This document shows, piece by piece, positions 8,847 through 15,054 of a DNA stretch of 64,000 nucleotides. Origin of the DNA: Actinomadura sp. HBU206391. Lineage in GTDB: Bacteria > Actinomycetota > Actinomycetes > Streptosporangiales > Streptosporangiaceae. The stretch lies in assembly GCF_014323665.1 (NCBI RefSeq), contig NZ_JABVEB010000012.1, forward strand, positions 1 through 64,000, in the 5' to 3' direction. Position numbers and translations under genes: made by a program. The notes beneath the pieces are model-generated. The model made no database searches, was not told where the DNA came from, and worked only from the letters and a program-made list of their open reading frames with translations. Numbering within the stretch: the first letter of the stretch is position 1; each line of letters begins with the position of its first letter.

Positions 8847-9407
8847 GTGGCCGCGTGGGGCCGATTGGCGGCGGTCGTCTGCGCCATCGCGGCGGTGCTG
8901 CCGTCGGGGTGCTCTTGGCGTGACGCTCCACCCGGGACTCCGCCGGGTTTCACGGAATACCGCGGTGACGGTTACACCTTCGCCCACCCGCGGCAGTGGA
9001 CGGTGGCCCGCACGGTGGACGAGCGCGGCGTTCCCCTCATCGGAGTCAACGGCGAGCAGGGCGTGAACGGGACGGTTCGCGGGCAGGTCATCGTGTCCCG
9101 TCGCGACGGGTTCCAGGGATCGATGAAGGACATGCTGGTCCAGGCCAGAGCCCTCAGTCTCGTCGGCGGCCGCCGGATCCTCAGTGAGAAGCCGACCCGG
9201 GTTCACGGTGCGCGTGAGGCGCGTGCGGTCGAGGCGGTGTACGGCGAGCAGGCGCCGGACGGGGCGCAGGTCGAGATCCGCAGCGTGGACGTCTACGCGT
9301 TGACCGGCAAGGGCACGATGCTCGACTTCACCGTGCGTGCGATCCGCGCGGACTTCGACGCCGTCGGTCTGCCGAAGGTCCTCGCCACCTTCCGGGTGGC
9401 GGAGTGA
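8847..9407 (+). CDS. Lipoprotein (second copy of the duplicated pair)
   Basis: 186 residues from the GTG at 8847, chosen because GGGAGGCAGG lies just upstream. Signal RLAAVVCAIAAVLPSGC ends in a lipobox Cys. PGFTEYRGDGYTFAHPRQW and LPKVLATFRV mirror the first copy, and DERGVPLIGVNG aligns with DERGHQLLHIDG there. Identity is moderate, so the duplication is not recent. It overlaps the following gene by GTGA. Confidence 0.75.
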   Translation: MAAWGRLAAVVCAIAAVLPSGCSWRDAPPGTPPGFTEYRGDGYTFAHPRQWTVARTVDERGVPLIGVNGEQGVNGTVRGQVIVSRRDGFQGSMKDMLVQARALSLVGGRRILSEKPTRVHGAREARAVEAVYGEQAPDGAQVEIRSVDVYALTGKGTMLDFTVRAIRADFDAVGLPKVLATFRVAE

Positions 9408-9793
9408 GCGTCGCCAGGGCGGTCGCCTGGGGCGCGCTCGTCATGCTGCTGGCCCTCGTGCTGCTGCTGGTGCTCACCCTGGCGCTGGTGGTGGCGGCCC
9501 CTGACGCCGTTCTCGGCGACGGGTTCTCCTGGACGGCAGGCATCGGCGGCACCGCCGTCATCACGGCGTCCGCCGCGGCCGCGGGACGGATCAGCGCCGG
9601 CCGGCTACCCCTCGACGTTCCGCGGCTGCCCTGGGCCCTGCTGGGCCCGGTCGCGGCGGCGACGCTGCTCGCCGGGCTTCCCGCGGCAGCGCAGGGATCG
9701 TGGGGCGGGGCCGTGTTGTACGAGGTCGCGACGCTCGGCGGCGCGACGATCGGTGCCCTGACCGTCGGCTCGCGCTCGCGAGCCGGGCGGTGA
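9404..9793 (+). CDS. Small integral membrane protein (second copy)
   Basis: 129 residues, four hydrophobic segments (VAWGALVMLLALVLLLVLTLALVVA; WTAGIGGTAVITASAAAA; LPWALLGPVAAATLLAGLPAA; VLYEVATLGGATIGALT). A GTGA overlap couples it to the lipoprotein upstream. Paralogue of the membrane protein at 8211 by gene order and the LGDGFSW loop. Function unknown. Confidence 0.7.
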   Translation: MSVARAVAWGALVMLLALVLLLVLTLALVVAAPDAVLGDGFSWTAGIGGTAVITASAAAAGRISAGRLPLDVPRLPWALLGPVAAATLLAGLPAAAQGSWGGAVLYEVATLGGATIGALTVGSRSRAGR

Positions 9794-9806
9794 GAAGACA
9801 CACCTC

Positions 9807-9972
9807 GGGCCCAAGGAGGGCCCAGAGAAAGGGCCTAGAGATGGGCCGGAGTTGGGCCCTACAGGGCCCTGAAGCAGGCCCAGTCCGGGCCGGGGAGTAG
9901 GTCTTATCCGTGGGTCCTGCTGGGCCCGGTTTTGGGCCCCGTGTTGGGCCCAGGCGGGCCCACTGTGGGCCC
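9807..9972. repeat. Dense GGGCCC array (nine hexamers in 166 bp)
   Basis: Exact GGGCCC starts at 9807, 9818, 9854, 9864, 9922, 9934, 9946, 9956 and 9967. Further GGGCC or GGCCC forms lie between them (about 9830, 9843, 9877, 9888). Many copies have TT, TG or GT before the hexamer. Spacing varies (10-58 bp, several near 10-12), so this is not a simple tandem repeat. Each hexamer is self-complementary, so neighbouring copies could pair in RNA or be bound by a dimeric protein. It lies between the last membrane-protein gene and the sdh1 operon. Confidence 0.75.
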
Positions 9973-10097
9973 AAGCCGCGACGGGTCGGTGAGCCGTTCT
10001 TCGATCTGTGATGCCCCAGTGCATGAATGGTCGAGACGATCTCGCCGCCATCGCGTGCCTGTGGCCAGGTTCACACTCCTGACCTGTCTGTTGTCCG

Positions 10098-10110
10098 TGT
10101 CACAGTGACA
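10098..10110. promoter_or_regulatory. Candidate operator TGTCAC-A-GTGACA upstream of sdh1
   Basis: A perfect inverted repeat with 6-bp arms and a 1-nt centre, about 170 nt before the first sdh1 start codon. It could bind a dimeric regulator of the operon. It matches no consensus I can name with confidence; Rex and Crp boxes have different spacing. Confidence 0.35.
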
Positions 10111-10278
10111 GGCTAGTGCCCTAACGTTGGCCTGTTACGAACATGTGTACGGCTTGTAGCCGCGGCGCGACGACGGCAGGCTGTGCGTCACCCTCGGATG
10201 ACCCAAGGCGTTGCTGGTGCGGCGTCCCCTGCGGTAAGTGGAAAGGTCCCCGATGACCCAGGCACAGGAGCGCGAGAA

Positions 10279-11085
10279 ATGAGCGCTGTGCAGGCGCCGA
10301 TCACCAAGGATCGAGCCCAGATCAAGGAGCGCACGCTCCGTACGGACAACTGGCGCAAGACGCCGATCATCACCTTTGTGATCTTCACGAGCTGGGTGGT
10401 CTACGCCACCGTGCGAGCGATGATGGGCAAGTGGTACTGGGTGGAGGAGTACCACTATCTGACGCCCTTCTACTCACCGTGCGTGAGTGAGAGTTGCGTT
10501 CCGGAGGCGGCCGAGTTCGGCACGTTCCTTCCGAAACTGCCGTTCTTCGTCCCCTTCGCGGCGATCTCTCTGCCGTTCCTCCTCCTCTTCCGGTTGACGT
10601 GCTATTACTACCGGAAGGCCTACTACCGCTCGTTCTGGGCGGCGCCACAGGCATGCGCCGTGCGCGAGCCGCACGCCAAGTACACCGGTGAACGGCGTTT
10701 TCCGCTGATCGGGCAGAACCTGCACCGCTACTTCTGGGCGGCGGCGTTCCTGATCTCGCTCATCAACACCTGGGACGCGATCAAGGCATTCCACGGCAAG
10801 GACGGCGGATTCGGCATCGGGCTGGGCACGCTGATCCTGGTCACCAACGTGATCCTGTTGTGGGCCTACACCCTGTCGTGCCACTCGTGCCGGCACGTCG
10901 TGGGCGGTCGGCTCAAGAACTTCTCCAAGCACCCCGTCCGCTACTGGGCGTGGACCCAGGTCTCGAAGCTCAACGAGAAGCACGGGCTCTTCGCGCTGAT
11001 CACGCTGGGCTCGCTGGTGGTCGCGGACCTCTATGTCGCGCTGGTGTCCGGCGGTGCGATCTCCGACTTGCGAATCTTCAACTAG
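10279..11085 (+). CDS. Succinate dehydrogenase (Sdh1 type), membrane subunit
   Basis: 268 residues from the ATG preceded by AGGAGCG. About five membrane helices with conserved His, Cys and Trp residues (FRLTCYYYRKAYY, NLHRYFWAA, LSCHSCRHVVGG). This matches the large membrane anchor encoded next to the flavoprotein and Fe-S genes in the mycobacterial Sdh1 locus (Rv0249c-like). It anchors the enzyme in the cytoplasmic membrane and should pass electrons from succinate to menaquinone. It is the first gene of a three-gene operon; the flavoprotein gene starts 5 nt after its stop. Confidence 0.85.
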   Translation: MSAVQAPITKDRAQIKERTLRTDNWRKTPIITFVIFTSWVVYATVRAMMGKWYWVEEYHYLTPFYSPCVSESCVPEAAEFGTFLPKLPFFVPFAAISLPFLLLFRLTCYYYRKAYYRSFWAAPQACAVREPHAKYTGERRFPLIGQNLHRYFWAAAFLISLINTWDAIKAFHGKDGGFGIGLGTLILVTNVILLWAYTLSCHSCRHVVGGRLKNFSKHPVRYWAWTQVSKLNEKHGLFALITLGSLVVADLYVALVSGGAISDLRIFN

Positions 11086-11090
11086 GGGTC

Positions 11091-12980
11091 ATGATGACCG
11101 ACATCGAAAGGCACCAGTACGACGTCGTCGTCATCGGTGCGGGCGGCGCGGGACTGCGTGCCGCCATCGAGGCCCGGATGCAGGGCAAGAAGACGGCGAT
11201 CATCTCGAAGTCGCTCTTCGGCAAGGCGCACACGGTGATGGCCGAGGGCGGCGCCGCCGCCGCCATGGGCAACGTCAACGCCAATGACAACTGGAAGGTG
11301 CACTTCCGCGACACGATGCGCGGGGGGAAGTTCCTGAACAACTGGCGGATGGCGGAACTGCACGCCAAGGAGGCGCCGGACCGGGTCTGGGAGCTCGAGG
11401 CGTGGGGCGCGCTGTTCGACCGTACGAAGGACGGCAAGATCAGCCAGCGCAACTTCGGCGGCCACGAGTATCCCCGCCTCGCGCACGTGGGCGACCGCAC
11501 CGGCCTGGAACTGATCCGCACGACCCAGCAGAAGATCGTCGCCCTGCAGCAGGAGGACCACGCCGAGTTCGGCGACTACGACGCCCGCATCAAGGTGTGG
11601 GCCGAGACCACGGTCACCCGGCTGCTGAAGGACGGTGACAAGATCGCCGGAGTCTTCGCCTACGTGCGCGAGACCGGCAAGTTCGTGGTGATGGAGGCGC
11701 CCGCGGTAGTGCTGGCCACCGGCGGCATCGGCAAGGCCTTCAAGGTCACGTCGAACTCCTGGGAGTACACCGGCGACGGCCACGCGCTCGCGCTGCTGTC
11801 CGGCGCGACCCTGCTCAACATGGAGTTCGTGCAGTTCCACCCCACCGGGATGGTCTGGCCGCCTTCGGTGAAGGGCATTCTCGTCACCGAGTCGGTCCGT
11901 GGCGACGGCGGGGTGCTGCGCAACTCCGAGGGCAAGCGGTTCATGTTCGACTACGTGCCGGACGTCTTCAAGAACCAGTACGCCACCACCGAGGAGGAGG
12001 GCGACCGCTGGTACACCGACGCGGACAACAACCGGCGCCCGCCCGAGCTGCTGCCTCGGGACGAGGTGGCCAGGGCGATCAACTCCGAGGTGAAGGCCGG
12101 ACGCGGATCGCCGCACGGCGGCGTCTTCCTCGACGTGTCGACCCGGATGCCGGCCGACGAGATCATCCGCCGGCTGCCGTCGATGCATCACCAGTTCAAG
12201 GAGCTGGCCGACGTCGACATCACCGCTGAGCCCATGGAGGTGGGCCCGACCTGCCATTACGTCATGGGCGGGGTGGAGGTCGACGCCGACACCGGAGCCG
12301 CGGCGGTCCCCGGGCTGTTCGCCGCGGGGGAGTGCTCGGGTGGTATGCACGGCTCCAACCGTCTCGGCGGGAACTCGCTCACCGACCTGCTGGTCTTCGG
12401 GCGGCGTGCCGGTTCCGGCGCTTCGGAGTACGTCGACGCGCTTGGCGAGGATCGGCCTGTCGTGTCAGAGGACGACGTCGCCGCCGCGTCGGCGGAGGCC
12501 CTCGCCCCCTTCGAGCGCGAAGGCGGCGAGAATCCCTACGCCGTGCACGCCGAGCTCCAGCAGACGATGAACGATCTCGTCGGCATCATCCGCAAGGAGG
12601 AGGAGCTCGAGGAGGCGCTCGAGGCCCTGGTGAAGCTGCGTCAGCGGGTGGCCGCGGTGTCGGTCGAGGGCGGCCGGGGCTATCACCCGGGCTGGCACCT
12701 CGCACTCGACCTGCGGAACATGCTGCTGGTGTCCGAGTGCATCGCCAGGGCGGCGCTGGAGCGCCAGGAGAGCCGTGGCGGGCACACCCGCGACGATCAT
12801 CCGGGGATGTCGGCCGAATGGCGCAAGGTCAACCTGATCTGCCGGCTGGCCGGCGAGTCGGTCGAGCTGCAGCGAAAGCCCGGCGAGCCGATGCGCGAGG
12901 ACCTGATCGCCCTCTTTGAGACCGACGAGCTGAAGAAGTACCTCACCGAGGACGAGCTGCCCAAGGAGCAGGACGCATGA
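11091..12980 (+). CDS. sdhA: Succinate dehydrogenase/fumarate reductase flavoprotein subunit (Sdh1)
   Basis: 629 residues. An FAD-binding VVVIGAGGAGLRAAIEA segment lies at the N-terminus. AHTVMAEGG holds the His expected to bind FAD covalently. Substrate and active-site motifs HPTG and GSNRLGGNS are present, followed by the helical C-terminal domain. It oxidises succinate to fumarate on the cytoplasmic side and passes electrons to the Fe-S subunit. AGGGG precedes two adjacent ATG codons (11091, 11094); either may be used. Its stop overlaps the Fe-S subunit start (ATGA), coupling the two. Confidence 0.93.
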   Translation: MMTDIERHQYDVVVIGAGGAGLRAAIEARMQGKKTAIISKSLFGKAHTVMAEGGAAAAMGNVNANDNWKVHFRDTMRGGKFLNNWRMAELHAKEAPDRVWELEAWGALFDRTKDGKISQRNFGGHEYPRLAHVGDRTGLELIRTTQQKIVALQQEDHAEFGDYDARIKVWAETTVTRLLKDGDKIAGVFAYVRETGKFVVMEAPAVVLATGGIGKAFKVTSNSWEYTGDGHALALLSGATLLNMEFVQFHPTGMVWPPSVKGILVTESVRGDGGVLRNSEGKRFMFDYVPDVFKNQYATTEEEGDRWYTDADNNRRPPELLPRDEVARAINSEVKAGRGSPHGGVFLDVSTRMPADEIIRRLPSMHHQFKELADVDITAEPMEVGPTCHYVMGGVEVDADTGAAAVPGLFAAGECSGGMHGSNRLGGNSLTDLLVFGRRAGSGASEYVDALGEDRPVVSEDDVAAASAEALAPFEREGGENPYAVHAELQQTMNDLVGIIRKEEELEEALEALVKLRQRVAAVSVEGGRGYHPGWHLALDLRNMLLVSECIARAALERQESRGGHTRDDHPGMSAEWRKVNLICRLAGESVELQRKPGEPMREDLIALFETDELKKYLTEDELPKEQDA

Positions 12981-13747
12981 GCTACGAGGCGAAGTTCCGG
13001 ATCTGGCGCGGTGACGGGGGCGAGGGAGCGCTGCAGGACTTCAGCGTCGAGGTCAACGAGGGCGAGGTCGTCCTCGACATCATTCACCGGGTCCAGGCGA
13101 CGCAGGCGCCCGACCTCGCAGTGCGCTGGAACTGCAAGGCCGGCAAGTGCGGATCGTGCTCGGCCGAGATCAACGGCATGCCACGGCTGCTCTGCATGAC
13201 CCGCATGTCGACGTTCGCCCAGGACGAGACGGTGACGGTGACGCCGGTCCGCACCTTCCCGGTGATCCGCGACCTGGTCACCGACGTCAGCTTCAACTAC
13301 GAGAAGGCGCGGCAGGTCCCCTCGTTCGACCCGGGTGACGTCAAGCCGGGCGAGTTCAGGATGAAGCAGCAGGACGTCGAGCGCTCGCAGGAGTTCCGCA
13401 AGTGCATCGAGTGCTTCCTGTGCAACAACGTCTGCCACGTCATCCGCGACCATGAGGAGAACAAGCCGGAGTTCGCCGGGCCGCGCTTCCTCATGCGGGT
13501 GGCCGAGCTGGAGATGCACCCGGCCGACGTGGCCGACCGGCGCGAGATCGCGCAGGAGGACTTCGGGCTCGGGCTGTGCAACATCACCAAGTGCTGCACA
13601 GAGGTGTGCCCGGAGCACATCAAGATCACTGACAACGCGCTGATCCCGATGAAAGAACGGGTGGTCGGCCGCCGGTACGACCCGGTCGTCTGGCTCGGCT
13701 CCAAGCTGGGCATCGTCCGGAAGGGCCAGGACACCCCGAAGGCCTGA
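12977..13747 (+). CDS. sdhB: Succinate dehydrogenase iron-sulfur subunit (Sdh1)
   Basis: 256 residues. N-terminal [2Fe-2S] ferredoxin-like domain with CKAGKCGSCSAEINGMPRLLC, then CIECFLCNNVC and CNITKCCTEVC for the [4Fe-4S] and [3Fe-4S] clusters. It carries electrons from the flavoprotein to the membrane subunit. The start overlaps the flavoprotein stop. The end of this gene (last 113 bp) is found again, decayed, at 17506-17617, see that entry. A strong hairpin follows the stop. Confidence 0.93.
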   Translation: MSYEAKFRIWRGDGGEGALQDFSVEVNEGEVVLDIIHRVQATQAPDLAVRWNCKAGKCGSCSAEINGMPRLLCMTRMSTFAQDETVTVTPVRTFPVIRDLVTDVSFNYEKARQVPSFDPGDVKPGEFRMKQQDVERSQEFRKCIECFLCNNVCHVIRDHEENKPEFAGPRFLMRVAELEMHPADVADRREIAQEDFGLGLCNITKCCTEVCPEHIKITDNALIPMKERVVGRRYDPVVWLGSKLGIVRKGQDTPKA

Positions 13748-13758
13748 GGCGCGCGAAC

Positions 13759-13796
13759 GCCGAGCCCCGGCCGGGCCGTCTCGGCCGGGGCTCGGC
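13759..13796. terminator. Bidirectional hairpin terminator after sdhB
   Basis: A perfect 15-bp stem (13759-13773 with 13782-13796) and an 8-nt loop lie 11 nt after the sdhB stop and 29 nt before the end of the convergent zincin gene. There is no clear U tract, as is common in actinomycetes. It should end transcription from both sides. Confidence 0.75.
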
Positions 13797-13825
13797 GCCC
13801 TTCCCCGCGGTACGCCCGCCCGCCG

Positions 13826-14722
13826 TCAATTCAGCGGCAGGCGGGCTATCTCTCTTTCGTGTTCCCAGTCATGGGAGTAGTTCTTCGCATATATCTTCGA
13901 AGCCCCCTTCTTCAGCCCGTCCACCGCCTCACCGGTCATGATCGCCTTCTTGATCCGCCGGATGCCGGCAGCCGTGCCGATCAGGTACCGCTCCAACGGG
14001 GTCACAGGTGGCCGTCCCATCTTCTCGCGGGCCTTGTTCTCCCGCTCGACGGCGTGCTCATAAGTGCTCTCGAACAGACGCTGATACATCTTGTCCGGCA
14101 CGGTCTTCGGCGGCCGGACGCTCTGCAGCTGGCGGTTGGCCTTGGCCGCTATCGCATAGGCCGTGGCCTCCTCCTCGATTGACGCGCTGACGAACTCGTC
14201 GCGTCCCATCGTCCTCCAGTCGGGGGCGTGGCGGTTCCTGGCGTGCTGGACCTCGTGCACGACGGTACCGGCGATCTCATGGGACGGCAGCCCGGAGTAC
14301 TCCAGCGTGATCGTGTTGGAGTTGTCGTCATAGAAGGAGCCGCGCAATTCATCGAAGAAGATCTGAACGGCGTTCTCGCGTGCCCAGGCCAGTGTCTGCC
14401 GTCCGAGCGGGGTCTCGTTCAGTGCCCGCTCGACGGGAGGCCATTGGGCGTCGGGCGAGAGGGGCTGCGCGGGCCGCGTCACGAGGGTCCTGGGTCTCGA
14501 GGCGGGCGCCGCCTTCGGAACGGCGGAGTCGAGCGCCTGCTGCGAGGTCCTTCCGCCGCATCCCTCGCCGGAGGTGAGCCGGCAGAGCGCGGTATCGATC
14601 CCGGTCGCGAGCTCAGTGGCGACGCCTGAGCCCGCTAAGGAGGCCGTAATAGCGCCGATCAGGACCACAAGCGCCAGATAGGAGATCGCGGATTCACCGC
14701 AGTCAGGCTGACACTTGATCAC
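13826..14722 (-). CDS. Pilin-leader zincin (HExxH metallopeptidase-like)
   Basis: 298 residues. The N-terminus CGESAISYLALVVLIGAITASLAG has the same plan as the other pilin-leader proteins (G9, Tyr15 at +6, but Ser in place of Glu at +5). TALCRLTSGEGC follows the helix. The ectodomain has SHEIAGTVVHEVQHARNRH: an HEVQH zinc-binding motif at residues 156-160. An acidic helix (SIEEEATAYA, 181-190) could give the third ligand. It is probably an extracellular metallopeptidase. The GTG start has no clear RBS, so it may be leaderless. It is divergent from the kinase-like gene and convergent with sdhB. Confidence 0.75.
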   Translation of the reverse strand: MIKCQPDCGESAISYLALVVLIGAITASLAGSGVATELATGIDTALCRLTSGEGCGGRTSQQALDSAVPKAAPASRPRTLVTRPAQPLSPDAQWPPVERALNETPLGRQTLAWARENAVQIFFDELRGSFYDDNSNTITLEYSGLPSHEIAGTVVHEVQHARNRHAPDWRTMGRDEFVSASIEEEATAYAIAAKANRQLQSVRPPKTVPDKMYQRLFESTYEHAVERENKAREKMGRPPVTPLERYLIGTAAGIRRIKKAIMTGEAVDGLKKGASKIYAKNYSHDWEHEREIARLPLN

Positions 14723-15054
14723 CGAGACAGGTTAAGCCGGTGCTGTGGAATCGGCCAGGGCCTTAAGGCTCATTGATGTGACTAATGCCAAGTGGCACGG
14801 TTTGGGCCTTTGGGCCCTGGTCGGACCACTGGGCCGAGGAATAAGGTCGTATCTACCTTGCGTTATCGCGATGCTCGCCGTCGATATCTGCCTCTCTCGG
14901 GATGAGTGCACGAGGAACTATCTCCGGCCATTGTTTTCAGCACTCGATGATGTGCATCGAAAGGAGCGACTGATTTCTCTCATGTGTCACGTTCAAGATA
15001 CGGCCATAGGCAGTTGAGGGGCCGGTCTTGTCGTCGAAGGGCCGTGGCGGCGGG
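14723..15054. other. Divergent promoter region with GGGCC motifs
   Basis: Between the leftward zincin gene and the rightward kinase-like gene. TTTGGGCC (14801-14808), GGGCCC at 14812-14817 and GGGCC at 14831-14835 form a cluster 79 nt from the zincin start. A 90-codon frame at 14745-15017 has no RBS and no homology I recognise, so I treat the region as non-coding. Confidence 0.55.

Larger units (their letters stand above)
9794..10278. other. Long intergenic region before the sdh1 operon
   Basis: The first half is a dense GGGCCC array (separate entry). From about 9985 the sequence becomes ordinary promoter-like DNA with a TGTCAC-A-GTGACA palindrome at 10098-10110. I see no credible gene; an in-frame extension of the sdh membrane subunit up to 10183 lacks an RBS and is not favoured. 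Confidence 0.6.

Noticed and set aside
14745-15017. 90-codon frame in the zincin/kinase gap
   Set aside because: No RBS, no recognised similarity, and it covers the GGGCC cluster that looks regulatory.
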